The translations under genes and the position numbers were made by a program. DNA of 64,000 nt from positions 224,630 through 288,629 of the forward strand of contig PHBZ01000003.1 of NCBI GenBank assembly GCA_002840755.1, given 5' to 3'. This stretch comes from Chloroflexi bacterium HGW-Chloroflexi-10. GTDB taxonomy: Bacteria; Chloroflexota; Anaerolineae; Anaerolineales; Anaerolineaceae. Positions within the stretch are counted from its first letter, which is position 1. Each line of letters starts with the position of its first letter. Below the pieces are notes generated by a model, which did no database searches, had not been told where the DNA came from, and worked only from the letters and a program-made list of their open reading frames with translations. This document shows, in pieces, positions 43,188 to 52,878 of this stretch.

Positions 43188-45176
43188 ATGCATGACGTAC
43201 CTTTATTAATCAATATCACAATAGCCCTTGTGGTGGCGTTCTTTGGTGGGGTAATAGCACGGCGAATTGGATTACCGACTATTGTTGGGTATCTTCTGGC
43301 CGGTATTGCTATTGGCCCTTTTACACCAGGTTTTGTCGGAGACGTGGAAACCATTCAACAATTGGCTGAACTGGGTGTCATTTTTTTAATGTTTGGTGTT
43401 GGTTTGCATTTTTCCTTTGCGGATCTGTGGCGGGTTAGAAATGTAGCTATTCCCGGCGCATTGATACAGACTATTCTGGCTTCATTAATTGGTTTTGCTA
43501 TCAGTCAATTTTGGGGATGGAGCATTTATGCGGGAATTGTACTGGGATTAGCACTTTCGGTTGCCAGCACAGTCGTTTTGTTGCGTGGGTTAATGGATAA
43601 TTCGTTATTGAATACTTCCCACGGACAGGCTGCCCTGGGTTGGCTGGTGATGGAAGATATTCTTTCCATCATCATTTTGGTATTTATGCCTATTCTTGCG
43701 GGTGGTTCTGAGAATTTTGATTGGCAAAATTTGCTTATTGTCCTATTAAAAGCAATCGCTTTTGTAGCCATTATGTTTTTTGTCGGTGTCAGGATGATCC
43801 CCAAAATACTTGAACAGATCGCGTTTACCCGTTCCCGTGAATTATTTATTCTTGCGATATTAGCAATTACCCTGGGAACTGCCATGGGTGCTTCTGAACT
43901 TTTTGGCGTTTCACTGGCTTTAGGTGCATTTGTGGCGGGAGCTATTATCGGCCGGTCACATTTGAGTCATCAAGTGGGCGCCGATTTATTCTCCTTCCGT
44001 GAAGCCTTTTCAGTTCTGTTTTTCGTATCGGTGGGAATGTTGGTTAATCCATTATTTTTATGGCAGAATTTCGGACAAGTGTTTACGCTAACTTTTTTGG
44101 TTGTTGTCGGTAAAGCAATCATTGTGATTTTGTTGGGTTTGTTTTTACCCCGGCCGGCAAGAACTTTCCTGGTGGTGGCTGTGGGATTGAGCCAGATAGG
44201 AGAATTTTCATTCATTCTGGGTCAGGCAGGGCTTGCCCTGGGAATATTGGAAGCCAGCCAGTATTCATTGATCCTGGCTGCCGCCTTGTTTTCCATTACA
44301 CTCAACCCATTTATGTATAAATTGCTGCCCTTATTAGAAAAAATTCTTTATAAAGTACCGTGGTTCTGGCGAAAACTGGAAGCTCACCGGCCTATTACAG
44401 AAATTGATGAAGAGCTTTTACGGAATCATGTGGTCATTATAGGTTTTGGGAGGGTAGGCAAACATCTAGTTAAGGTGCTTGAGACTCTGACAATTCCCAT
44501 TTTAGTTATTGAATCAGATGCTGAGCGAACGATGCAGCTTAACCAAAAGAATATTCCCACTTTATATGGGGATGCCGGAAACTCGGAAGTGATCACTCAT
44601 GCTCACTTGGAACAGGCGCGGGTTCTTGTAATAACCATTCCTGATGAAACGAATGCTTCTTTAATTGTCACAAACGCCAGAAGGATTAACCCTGAATTAA
44701 CAATCATTGCGCGGGCTGCCACAGAAGAAGGTGTACGCTATTTATCAAAATTGGGTGCAAATCATATTGTTCAACCCGAACTGGAAGGCGGCCTGGAGTT
44801 AGTTAACCATACATTATTAAGATTAAATTATCCCTTACGTGAAGTTCATGATTACGCAGAAGCTGTTCGGCGCGATCATTACGACATCAATGTTACTACG
44901 GATGATGAGCATAAATCTCTGTATGATTTACTGAATGCACTTGAAGGTATCGAAATTATCTGGATGGAATTGTGTGAAACCAGTTCTTTGCTAGGGAAGA
45001 CACTGGCAGAATCAAATATTCGATCCCGAACCGGAGCCTCGGTGGTGGCTTTAATACGAGGCAGGCAGTTGATTGCCAATCCAAAATCCATGACGGTATT
45101 TAAAGCAGGTGATCGCATTGGTGTAATAGGTGAGAAGGATCAAATTGAATTAACACATGGTCTAATGAAGGAGTAG
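43188..45176 (+). CDS. Kef-type cation:proton antiporter (CPA2) with TrkA domains
   Basis: The 662-residue protein has about twelve N-terminal membrane helices, including GLPTIVGYLLAGIAIGPFTPG near 27, SVASTVVLLRGL near 125 and LALGAFVAGAIIGRS near 245. A cytoplasmic TrkA-N/RCK domain follows (VVIIGFGRVGKHLVKVLE, near 413) and a TrkA-C domain lies at the end. The nucleotide-binding domain would gate efflux of potassium or sodium in exchange for protons. The ribosome site CTAAGGA is rather far (nine bases) from the ATG. Confidence 0.92.
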   Translation: MHDVPLLINITIALVVAFFGGVIARRIGLPTIVGYLLAGIAIGPFTPGFVGDVETIQQLAELGVIFLMFGVGLHFSFADLWRVRNVAIPGALIQTILASLIGFAISQFWGWSIYAGIVLGLALSVASTVVLLRGLMDNSLLNTSHGQAALGWLVMEDILSIIILVFMPILAGGSENFDWQNLLIVLLKAIAFVAIMFFVGVRMIPKILEQIAFTRSRELFILAILAITLGTAMGASELFGVSLALGAFVAGAIIGRSHLSHQVGADLFSFREAFSVLFFVSVGMLVNPLFLWQNFGQVFTLTFLVVVGKAIIVILLGLFLPRPARTFLVVAVGLSQIGEFSFILGQAGLALGILEASQYSLILAAALFSITLNPFMYKLLPLLEKILYKVPWFWRKLEAHRPITEIDEELLRNHVVIIGFGRVGKHLVKVLETLTIPILVIESDAERTMQLNQKNIPTLYGDAGNSEVITHAHLEQARVLVITIPDETNASLIVTNARRINPELTIIARAATEEGVRYLSKLGANHIVQPELEGGLELVNHTLLRLNYPLREVHDYAEAVRRDHYDINVTTDDEHKSLYDLLNALEGIEIIWMELCETSSLLGKTLAESNIRSRTGASVVALIRGRQLIANPKSMTVFKAGDRIGVIGEKDQIELTHGLMKE

Positions 45177-45261
45177 TTCTTCATTATAATGTAATCCTGA
45201 TCGTCCCTTAATTTTGTTATAATGAACACCAGCCCAGTTTACACAAATCAGGAGTGCCACC

Positions 45262-46515
45262 ATGGAAGATCAACAACCAAAAGAATACATTGTTCAATTC
45301 GAAAAACATGCCTACGGTGGCGAGAGTATGGGGAGGCTTCCGGACGGACGCGCTGTTTTTGCTGCGTATGTTTTGCCAGGCGAGACGGCAAGCATAGAGA
45401 TAATTTGGGAGAAAAAGGGATTCGCAAAGGCGGTTGTGAAAGAAATTCTGAAATCTGCGCCCCAACGAATAACGCCACGCTGTCACCATTTTGGTGTTTG
45501 TGGCGGTTGTTCTTACCAGAATTTAAATTATTCCGATCAATTACAGGTGAAACACGATCTTGTTGTTGATCAGTTGGAACGCATTGGCGGCTTTCAGAAT
45601 CCCCCCGTCAAACCTGTATTAGCTTCTGAGCAACCATTTTATTACCGGAATGCCATTCAATTTCACATGGATGCTGAGGGTCGTTTGGGGTTCCTGGCTG
45701 CAGGCAGTTCTGTTGTAGTACCGATTCAGGAATGTTTTCTGCCAATGGAGGGGATTTTTGGTCTTTGGAAACAATTGGATATGGAACCGTTTCCCGGTTT
45801 ACAACGAGTGCATTTAAGGGAAGGTGTGGAAGATGATTTGATGGTGGTTTTTGAAAGTGAGAATTATCAGGACCTGCCCACCATGGAGATTGAGTTGCCG
45901 ATTTCTGCTGTTCATCTCAGCCCGGCCGGTAGCTTGGTAATGGCCGGTGATGATCATTTGGTGATGCAGATACAGGAAAAATATTTTCGTGTTTCAGCCG
46001 GTTCTTTCTTTCAGGTAAATAATTTGCAGGCATCAGTAATGGTAGAAAAAGTATTGACTTACCTTTCTCCATTTGGCGGGCATTTATTGGAGTTGTACTG
46101 TGGGGTTGGGTTATTTACGGCATTTTTGGCTGATAAATATGAAACTATTACCGCGGTGGAAGTTTCCGAATCAGCCTGCGCTGATTTTGCGGTTAATCTG
46201 GATGCTTATGACCACATTTCCTTGTATATGAGTGCCGTCGAGGATGTTCTTCCGGGTTTGGATGTAAAAGCAGATGCAGTATTGGTGGACCCACCGCGCT
46301 CCGGTTTAGAGCGGAGAGCATTGGATGCGATTGCTGCAACCCAGGCAAAAAGAGTGGTGTATGTTTCCTGTGATCCAGCTACTTTAGCCCGAGATGCCAA
46401 ACGATTGGCAGGGAATGGTTACAGGTTAGTTGAAGTTACCCCTTTGGATATGTTCCCACAGACTCAGCACGTGGAGTGTGTAGCTCTATTCATTCGCGAT
46501 CTTTCAGTTAAGTAA
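45262..46515 (+). CDS. 23S rRNA/tRNA (uracil-5-)-methyltransferase, RlmD/TrmA family
   Basis: The 417-residue protein has an N-terminal TRAM domain, a [4Fe-4S] site formed by Cys74, Cys80, Cys83 and a later Cys near 158, and the SAM-dependent catalytic half. That half has LLELYCGVGLFTAFLA, VDPPRSGLERR and the nucleophile region YVSCDPATLARD. It makes 5-methyluridine in 23S rRNA (RlmD/RlmCD type); tRNA specificity cannot be excluded. AGGAG lies seven bases before the ATG and a TATAAT about 40 bases upstream. Confidence 0.92.
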   Translation: MEDQQPKEYIVQFEKHAYGGESMGRLPDGRAVFAAYVLPGETASIEIIWEKKGFAKAVVKEILKSAPQRITPRCHHFGVCGGCSYQNLNYSDQLQVKHDLVVDQLERIGGFQNPPVKPVLASEQPFYYRNAIQFHMDAEGRLGFLAAGSSVVVPIQECFLPMEGIFGLWKQLDMEPFPGLQRVHLREGVEDDLMVVFESENYQDLPTMEIELPISAVHLSPAGSLVMAGDDHLVMQIQEKYFRVSAGSFFQVNNLQASVMVEKVLTYLSPFGGHLLELYCGVGLFTAFLADKYETITAVEVSESACADFAVNLDAYDHISLYMSAVEDVLPGLDVKADAVLVDPPRSGLERRALDAIAATQAKRVVYVSCDPATLARDAKRLAGNGYRLVEVTPLDMFPQTQHVECVALFIRDLSVK

Positions 46516-46552
46516 ATAATATGGTTGCTGCGTTTGTAAAGAAACATAGCCC

Positions 46553-47041
46553 ATGAAAATTGATTTGGAAAGAATTGAAATTTTAAACAGAATTTATCAG
46601 CCTTTGCATCTGAAATTCAAGGCGGTTAAGGCTGGATTAATAGCAAATCATTTTGTGATTAATGAAGCTGGATGGTTTAATATGCATTCTGTCAGGAATC
46701 AGGATGAATTTTTGGATGAATTTTTCCCAATTCCAGTGTTGACAGTTGAAGGTGTGATCGATATCGGGTTGGAACTTGATTTTACATTTGTTGAAACTAC
46801 AGTGTCGAAAGAAAAAATAATCACCTTCCAGCCGGATAATTTTACGGAATATGATGTTGAAATTTATGGTGTAAAAAACTATTTAATAGATTATTATCGA
46901 TCCGATATAAAAGTTAATAATTTTCTTGAACGAATACAAATGAGCGATGAGCAAGAATTTCATTTGACAGTAAATTTACCGGCTTATGCCAAATCGGATG
47001 AAGTGATCGATGTTTTAAATTTTTTGCAGGAGTTTCTTTAA
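46553..47041 (+). CDS. Hypothetical soluble protein
   Basis: The 162-residue acidic protein has alternating beta-like and charged stretches (FVINEAGWFNMHSVR, LDFTFVETTVSKEK) and no signal or membrane segment. I recognise no family. It begins 37 bases after the RNA methyltransferase gene and could be read with it. The ribosome site is poor. The clean length and codon use support a real gene. Confidence 0.55.
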   Translation: MKIDLERIEILNRIYQPLHLKFKAVKAGLIANHFVINEAGWFNMHSVRNQDEFLDEFFPIPVLTVEGVIDIGLELDFTFVETTVSKEKIITFQPDNFTEYDVEIYGVKNYLIDYYRSDIKVNNFLERIQMSDEQEFHLTVNLPAYAKSDEVIDVLNFLQEFL

Positions 47042-47234
47042 AGTAGCGTGAATGAGTAGCGTATGATTTCAGAAAATCTCACATCCAACATATTTTCACT
47101 GAAACCATGTACAATTAATATAAGGACAGGGAACACACTGAGCATAATTTTCGTCTAAGTAATGTACTGGTATGTTTCCTGCAACTTTCCTGTTGTTAAT
47201 AATGAAAATGCCTCATATTTGAGAGGAGTGATTT

Positions 47235-48194
47235 ATGGCTAAAAAAATACAATTAGGTTCATTAATGTTTTTGTTTGTGGCAATTCTTTCCGCCTGTAAT
47301 TTTCCCGGGCAGAAAACAAACCCGACACCGTTTTTTCCAACTCCAAATTATACAATGACAGCATTGTTCTCTATGGAGATCCCGCCCACGATTACTCCAC
47401 CCGCCGTAGTAGTGACTGTGGTGGACAATAATCCACTTCCTACACAGACGCCAGCTGCACAGGCTACCAATACACCGGTTGTAGTAACAGCTCTCCCAAC
47501 AGCAGTTGCTACCCAGGCAGCCGCGGCAACCAATACAGCGATCACGGTTCGCGGCGGTCAGTGGGCAACCGCAAAATTTTTATCAACCGCTCCTAAAATG
47601 GATGGCGATTGGGGCGAGTGGGAAACTACGAAATATCCGGCTGCTTATGTGGTTTGGGGCACTGCAGATCGAAAAAATGAAGCCGACCTTGAGGGCTCTT
47701 ACCGAATTGGTTGGGATTCGGAATATCTCTTTGTTGCTATTAAAGTTCTGGATGACGCGTATGTACAAAATGCCAGTGGACAAAATATGTATAAAGGCGA
47801 TAGTATCGAGATTTTATTTGATACGAATTTGTATGGCGATTTAAACAGCAATTCACTTTCCGCCGATGATTTTCAAATTGGTATTTCTGCCGGTAAAGGC
47901 AGCATAACCGGCGAAAAAGAGGCCTATTTGTGGTATCCAAGCAGCAAAGCAGGCAGCTTAAGCAATGTCAAAATAGCTTCCACGAACGAAGAAGGCGCTT
48001 ACCGGGTAGAGATTGCCATTCCCTGGTCCGTGTTTGGAATAACGCCTGCCAGCGGTCAACAATATGGTCTGGGAATCTCCGTTTCGGATAATGACAAAGA
48101 ATCCGAGAATCTGCAACAGAGCATGGTTTCCAATTTACCATACCGCAGTTTCCTGAATCCAACAACTTGGACGGTAGTAACGCTCTCCAAATAA
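47235..48194 (+). CDS. Lipoprotein with a CBM9-like carbohydrate-binding domain
   Basis: The 319-residue protein has a lipobox LSAC (Cys21), a Pro/Thr/Val-rich linker to about residue 105 and a C-terminal domain of about 200 residues. PKMDGDWGEWETTKYP, YRIGWDSEYLFVAIKVLDD, DSIEILFDTN and YRVEIAIPWSVFGI give the order typical of CBM9-like beta-sandwiches, which bind sugars at cell surfaces. GAGAGGAG precedes the ATG by eight bases and a strong terminator follows the stop. Confidence 0.82.
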   Translation: MAKKIQLGSLMFLFVAILSACNFPGQKTNPTPFFPTPNYTMTALFSMEIPPTITPPAVVVTVVDNNPLPTQTPAAQATNTPVVVTALPTAVATQAAAATNTAITVRGGQWATAKFLSTAPKMDGDWGEWETTKYPAAYVVWGTADRKNEADLEGSYRIGWDSEYLFVAIKVLDDAYVQNASGQNMYKGDSIEILFDTNLYGDLNSNSLSADDFQIGISAGKGSITGEKEAYLWYPSSKAGSLSNVKIASTNEEGAYRVEIAIPWSVFGITPASGQQYGLGISVSDNDKESENLQQSMVSNLPYRSFLNPTTWTVVTLSK

Positions 48195-48203
48195 AACATG
48201 CCT

Positions 48204-48236
48204 AAAAAAAACTCCCCAAACGGGGAGTTTTTTTTT
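48204..48236 (+). terminator. Bidirectional terminator between the CBM9-like and thioredoxin-like genes
   Basis: AAAACTCCCC and GGGGAGTTTT pair around a small loop with long A and T runs on both sides. It serves the plus-strand lipoprotein gene and overlaps the stop codon of the convergent gene. Confidence 0.92.
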
Positions 48237-49068
48237 AGAAAAGGACACCGGCTAATTCGGTGCGGTATGAACGCGTTGAAGGGTCTTCATCCCCCAGTAG
48301 TTCCAGCAGAGATAAAAAATTCTTGTGGGCCAGACCAGAACGGAAACGCTTATTCTGACGTAATATATCCAAAAGTCCGTCCAGGGCCGCCGGAATATTG
48401 CCTTTTGAGGCTAGCCTGACACAATTAACAAAAGCGACGTCCAGGTCTGTGTCTTGCTGCATATTACCCTGGCGAAAATACCCCAGAGATTCTGCGAAGG
48501 GCAGCAGAATCTCTGCTCTGGCATATTGCCGGCTGGAAGGAAAGTTTCTTAATATTAATAAAGCTTCAAAAGGTTCGCCTTTGCCAAGTAAGGCTTTCGC
48601 CAATCCCAGTAAAATTTCGGGATGTTCAGGATGTGAGTCGAGTAATTCCCGGAATGTTTCTTCAGCAGTATCCCATTCATGTTCCGCCAATTGACTGTTT
48701 CCTTTTTCCAAAGTAAGACTCATCTGGCTCGGAGGGGTGATATTGCTGAGAAAGGCGCGAACACGTTCTTCAGGTTGGTTGCCGGCAAATTCTGCCACTA
48801 CCTGTCCATTGCTGAACGCTTTAACTGTAGGCACACTGCGTACGCTAAATTGCAATGCCAGGTTAGGGTTTTCATCTACATCCACCTTGGCCAACCGAAA
48901 GCTCCCCATACCTTCATAAGCAAGGCTCTCCAACAAAGGGCTAAGTTGTTTACAAGGACGGCACCACGTTGCCCAAAAATCCACCACAACAGGGATGTTT
49001 TGGGAAAAAGCGAGCACCTCGTATTCAAAATCTGCTTCGTTTACATCAATAATATATTCGGATGACAT
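48235..49068 (-). CDS. Thioredoxin-TPR chaperone-like protein (YbbN/CnoX type)
   Basis: From the ATG at 49068, five bases after GGGAG, the protein has 277 residues. The thioredoxin domain (about 1-110) has VVDFWATWCRPCKQL with the redox pair Cys36/Cys39 (CRPC) and RSVPTVKAFSNG. The second half is made of TPR-like helices (HPEHPEILLGLAKALLGKGE). This order is that of YbbN/CnoX, which links redox protection with chaperone work. The CRPC motif differs from the common CGPC and should still be redox-active. The longer frame to 49095 lacks support. Confidence 0.9.
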   Translation of the reverse strand: MSSEYIIDVNEADFEYEVLAFSQNIPVVVDFWATWCRPCKQLSPLLESLAYEGMGSFRLAKVDVDENPNLALQFSVRSVPTVKAFSNGQVVAEFAGNQPEERVRAFLSNITPPSQMSLTLEKGNSQLAEHEWDTAEETFRELLDSHPEHPEILLGLAKALLGKGEPFEALLILRNFPSSRQYARAEILLPFAESLGYFRQGNMQQDTDLDVAFVNCVRLASKGNIPAALDGLLDILRQNKRFRSGLAHKNFLSLLELLGDEDPSTRSYRTELAGVLF

Positions 49069-49161
49069 GAAAACTCCCGTATTATACCGGTACATAGAGT
49101 TGCATTGATAAGTTCGAACGGTGTATTAATTGTATCAAATTTTTGAAGAGAAATCGGTGAT

Positions 49162-49587
49162 TTATTCGTCTTCTGGTCCTGAAGTGATACCTGGTTGATG
49201 TAAATCAATTACATCGCCGTGTACATCAATGGTAATTTTAAATCCCATCATTCCAAGATAAGCTCTGGCTTCCTGCGGCATACCTACCTCAAACAGTTTT
49301 TCAAATTGTTGGTCCATGTTTTTTAACTGGTTCATAATTAAGGCATGCGAGAAGAGATCATCCTGGCCCATCATGCTAGCCGCTTGTTTAGAAATGGCGT
49401 CTTCATTTCCATCCACCATTGAACGCATTTGGTCCAATACCTGGCGGTCTACCGTTTCAGACAAAATATGACGGCGAAAACCAGCATCGTCAACCACATA
49501 ACAAGCATCCTGGCCAACAAAACCTATTTCCACTATATTGTCATTTTCGTCAAAAATTAATCCTTCAAAAAGAGCCTGTCTTGCCAT
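49162..49587 (-). CDS. Hypothetical soluble protein
   Basis: Starting at the ATG at 49587, five bases after AAAAGG, the protein has 141 residues. It opens with MARQALFEGLIFDENDN, has a helical middle and ends with GFKITIDVHGDVIDLHQPG. No family is recognised and there is no signal or membrane part. An in-frame ATG seven codons upstream lacks a ribosome site. It lies alone between the thioredoxin-TPR and L,D-transpeptidase genes. Confidence 0.6.
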   Translation of the reverse strand: MARQALFEGLIFDENDNIVEIGFVGQDACYVVDDAGFRRHILSETVDRQVLDQMRSMVDGNEDAISKQAASMMGQDDLFSHALIMNQLKNMDQQFEKLFEVGMPQEARAYLGMMGFKITIDVHGDVIDLHQPGITSGPEDE

Positions 49588-49708
49588 TTTTACCTTTTCC
49601 TGATTCAATTCTTAATCTTATTGTAACGAAAAATTGTTCTTTTCAGAAACTATAAGCAAGCAACAATTACCTGATCTTACCGGAATATCCTTAGAATTGT
49701 ATATGAAT

Positions 49709-50782
49709 TCATTGAATCAGTACAAAGGTGCCGTCTTTAGCATTGTGGGTTTCCATTTCAATAGGAACCACCGGATTCGTCCAGCGGTATACCCACCGGG
49801 CATCATCTGGCGTGAGGTTGATGCACCCGTGACTTCGGGGTTTGCCGTAATCGTTGTGCCAGTACGTACCATGAAAAGACACTCCGCTTTCGGTTAGATA
49901 ACAGACCCAAGGAATTCCCGGCAGATCGTAACTATTTGCAGCAGCCGGGTCGCCGGCTGCCATGTGTCTGGATGGACGTTTACGGTTGGTGATAAATTTA
50001 CCTGGTGCGGTGCGAAAATCGCCATCTGCAAAACGAGCGCCAGTGGCTGTACGAGCAAAATACACGGGTCTACCATATTCATAAGCAATAACTGCCTGAT
50101 CCTGCAAGCGGATTTCAATCATTTTTTCGGCTTCGGGCACTTGAGGTGAAAGCGGCTCGATCTCTTTTGGTTGTATAAGATGGACATGAGTGGCATCCAC
50201 ATAATATTGCATATCCCATTTATCGTCCGATATTTTATACCAGAGCTTACCGTTTTTGTCACTCAGGCTGCCAGTGATCCAATAGACAGTGCCGTAATAA
50301 AGACGATAAGTGACCAGATGGGGGGATCTTGGGTGCCAGACAGCGTCTGTATAAGGGACGGTGATTTCAGCCAAGCTGCCGGATTCGGGTATTATTTCGG
50401 TAGGTGAGTTAGCGTTAATATTGACCGGTTGAATTATGCCGGAGTGGACAAACCCCAAGCCCTGCATCTCATACCAAATGCGATTGTAAGAGGGTTCTTC
50501 GTCACCTACTGTGACTGATTCAATCGGTACTACATCATCCTGCCATATTGTTCTGACGAGGGTTGCCTTTAAGGATGGTTTATTATAGACATCCACTGCT
50601 GGTTGTAACGCGCGGCCATACTTAAAATCCAATATTGTTGGATCCTGAAGTTTTCCGGGTATCCATCCGCGATCCAGCAAAGGTATTATCCAGAATGAAG
50701 CCAATGTTGTGCTGGAGAGTTTTAAGAACTCCCTGCGGGAAAGTTGTTTGAGATCATTCTGAACCAGTTTAAACACAACCAC
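49709..50782 (-). CDS. L,D-transpeptidase (YkuD) with Tat-like signal
   Basis: The 357-residue protein begins (GTG) with a twin-arginine-like signal LSRREFLKLSSTTLASF, an SH3-like middle part and a C-terminal YkuD domain. The catalytic signature HGTYWHNDYGKPRSHGC followed by INL carries the nucleophile Cys near residue 327. Such enzymes form 3-3 peptidoglycan cross-links or attach proteins to the wall. It is the last of three cell-wall genes on the minus strand, 15 bases after a second L,D-transpeptidase. Confidence 0.92.
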   Translation of the reverse strand: MVVFKLVQNDLKQLSRREFLKLSSTTLASFWIIPLLDRGWIPGKLQDPTILDFKYGRALQPAVDVYNKPSLKATLVRTIWQDDVVPIESVTVGDEEPSYNRIWYEMQGLGFVHSGIIQPVNINANSPTEIIPESGSLAEITVPYTDAVWHPRSPHLVTYRLYYGTVYWITGSLSDKNGKLWYKISDDKWDMQYYVDATHVHLIQPKEIEPLSPQVPEAEKMIEIRLQDQAVIAYEYGRPVYFARTATGARFADGDFRTAPGKFITNRKRPSRHMAAGDPAAANSYDLPGIPWVCYLTESGVSFHGTYWHNDYGKPRSHGCINLTPDDARWVYRWTNPVVPIEMETHNAKDGTFVLIQ

Positions 50783-50797
50783 TCAATTCATGAACGA

Positions 50798-51871
50798 TTA
50801 ATAGTGGACATTTACCAGTGTGCCTACCGATGCCCAATCGAACAGCCAACCTGCATTTTCGGTGAGTAAATTAACACAACCATGACTCATGGGTGTACCG
50901 AAATTACTATGCCAATACGTTCCATGCAAGCCGTACCCTTTGTAGAAATACATTACATAGGGTACATCCGGCAGGTAATATCCAGGACCGCGCATATCCG
51001 CGTAACGATATTTTACATACACATGGTATTCGCCAATAACGGTTGGTGTAGCATATGTGCCAGTGGATACCAGAAAAGAGTTAATCAACTGATCGCCTTC
51101 ATAGGCATATACCATTTGTTGACTGAGATTTATATCAATCCAGCGCGTGTTTTCATCGACTTCTTCAGGAATACTTTCGCCGTTGGCTGATTCTAGCGTC
51201 GGGCGAGGTGTATTGGTGCTGGTCGGTAATGGCGTTTCGGTAGGCGTTACCGTGGCTGTTGCAGTAGCCGTTGCTGTAGGGGAAGGGGTGAAAGTAGCGG
51301 TTGCGGTTGGGGTGGATGTGGCAGTGGCTGTCGCTGTAGGTGTGATTGTAGCTTTAAATAACCCGTCAATGGGACGCTGCATAGCGGGTTGATTCGCAAA
51401 GACGGTTTCAATTGTCGGGGAAAGGAGCCAAACGCCAGCCAGGATCAAAAACGCAGTAAACGTAGCGGCTGGTAAAATCCACCAGCGAGAGAGTTTCTTT
51501 TTAGGGGTGGGGGAAGATTCCCCTTTGGTTTTAGTAGTACTGCCATCTGTGCTGGTATCTGATGAGGTTGAAGGTATTTTGGTTTCAAGCGTATTCTGGC
51601 GTGTTTCACGTAATTTTTTTACTGCCCAACTCATTCCCTGCCGCGCGCGTTGACTGGTAGGGTTTATTTTGAGCGCCTCTTGCAAGTAACGGATACTATC
51701 AATTGGTTGGGGGGAGGAGGCAGCCATGATTAGCCAGGCTTCTTCCATCTCTGGTGCATGTTCACTGGCAAGGTTTGCCCAATGAAAAGCTTGCTCGGGT
51801 TGTTTGTTGCGCATCGCATCCCGAGCATTGATCAATGCCTGAAACGCTTCCTTAGGAAAATTATCGTTCAT
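50798..51871 (-). CDS. L,D-transpeptidase (YkuD) with N-terminal TPR-like part and Pro/Thr repeat linker
   Basis: The 357-residue protein has a cytoplasmic TPR-like N-terminus (AFQALINARDAMRNKQPEQA), one membrane helix (WWILPAATFTAFLILAGVWLL) and a linker made of imperfect T-A-T-P-T repeats (about 176-225). The YkuD domain ends in SHGCVNLLTENAGWLFDW. The chain therefore senses or docks inside and cross-links peptidoglycan outside. Its ATG overlaps the stop of the upstream amidase gene (ATGA). The repeat linker comes from a degenerate hexanucleotide tract at about 51200-51350. Confidence 0.92.
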   Translation of the reverse strand: MNDNFPKEAFQALINARDAMRNKQPEQAFHWANLASEHAPEMEEAWLIMAASSPQPIDSIRYLQEALKINPTSQRARQGMSWAVKKLRETRQNTLETKIPSTSSDTSTDGSTTKTKGESSPTPKKKLSRWWILPAATFTAFLILAGVWLLSPTIETVFANQPAMQRPIDGLFKATITPTATATATSTPTATATFTPSPTATATATATVTPTETPLPTSTNTPRPTLESANGESIPEEVDENTRWIDINLSQQMVYAYEGDQLINSFLVSTGTYATPTVIGEYHVYVKYRYADMRGPGYYLPDVPYVMYFYKGYGLHGTYWHSNFGTPMSHGCVNLLTENAGWLFDWASVGTLVNVHY

Positions 51872-52656
51872 GGGGTTACCAATTGAAAATCATTTGGAAT
51901 GGATTCCCGACGGATAAAGCATTCGATACCGGCAACAATTCCATCCGAGATAGTATCCGGATGGTTACGGATGATATCCTGGTCGAGATTGAGAAAACCG
52001 GTTTCGATGATTGCAGCAGTAGTTTCTGTATGAATTTCATTGAATGTATGATAACTGGTCATATCGGGAGTGATGGTATTGATATGGAATGGTAGGCCGG
52101 TAATAGTTTGATAACGGTGGATCAGACATTTTTCCAATCGTTCCGATCGTTCAACAAAAGCATTATCGGTCGGGGAAGCCACTTTAAAACCACTGGCTTC
52201 ATCATTTACATATTCACAAGAATCATTATGAATAGATACAAGAGCCATGCCACGATATTGCGAAAGTCGATCATCAAATTCTTCCAATAAATCCACGGTA
52301 TATCCGGCGGCTTTTAATTTCTGCACTACCAGAGTTGCAATCTTTAAGTTTGCTTCCATTTCGGTATAACCATCAGGACAGACAGCACCAGAATCATTGC
52401 CATAATGACCAGCCACAATGCCTATGCGGGCAGGGGGTAATTGAGTTGGAGTGGGAAATGTTACCGTTGCCTGGATTTGCCAAATCTCATACATATTTTG
52501 CATGCGGTCTGAGAATAAATTTGCAGGTGTCCACATGGTAAAGATGGTCGCTGCTAATACAGCAATTCCTGTTATGGTTAAAATGGCGTTACCTACCGAA
52601 AAAGTGGCAGGTGAGCGACGAGAAATTGGATTATTATCAGGCTGCACACGGTTCAT
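51868..52656 (-). CDS. N-acetylmuramoyl-L-alanine amidase (Amidase_3)
   Basis: The 262-residue protein has one N-terminal membrane segment (VGNAILTITGIAVLAATIF) and a zinc amidase domain. IGIVAGHYGNDSGAVCPDG holds the first His ligand, a Glu ligand follows in MEANLKIA, the second His is in SIHNDSCEY, and the catalytic Glu is in AAIIETGFLNLD. It cuts the bond between MurNAc and the stem peptide. It is the first gene of a three-gene envelope operon with two L,D-transpeptidases. TAATAT lies six bases before the ATG. Confidence 0.88.
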   Translation of the reverse strand: MNRVQPDNNPISRRSPATFSVGNAILTITGIAVLAATIFTMWTPANLFSDRMQNMYEIWQIQATVTFPTPTQLPPARIGIVAGHYGNDSGAVCPDGYTEMEANLKIATLVVQKLKAAGYTVDLLEEFDDRLSQYRGMALVSIHNDSCEYVNDEASGFKVASPTDNAFVERSERLEKCLIHRYQTITGLPFHINTITPDMTSYHTFNEIHTETTAAIIETGFLNLDQDIIRNHPDTISDGIVAGIECFIRRESIPNDFQLVTP

Positions 52657-52878
52657 ACAAAAATATTACCTTTATGAGATTAAGAATGCAAGCTAAAACC
52701 GCCTCTTTTGTCCTAATTATTGGTGAAGATTTGATAATTAATAGTATTTGTACACTATCTTCCAATATAATTATTATTAAAAGTATAACCTAAAACAAAA
52801 AAATAATTATGTGGATGGGAGAGTCATTTTTTTATGGCTAAACAAATTGTTTTTTTGGATATTCCATTGGAGAAGAAC

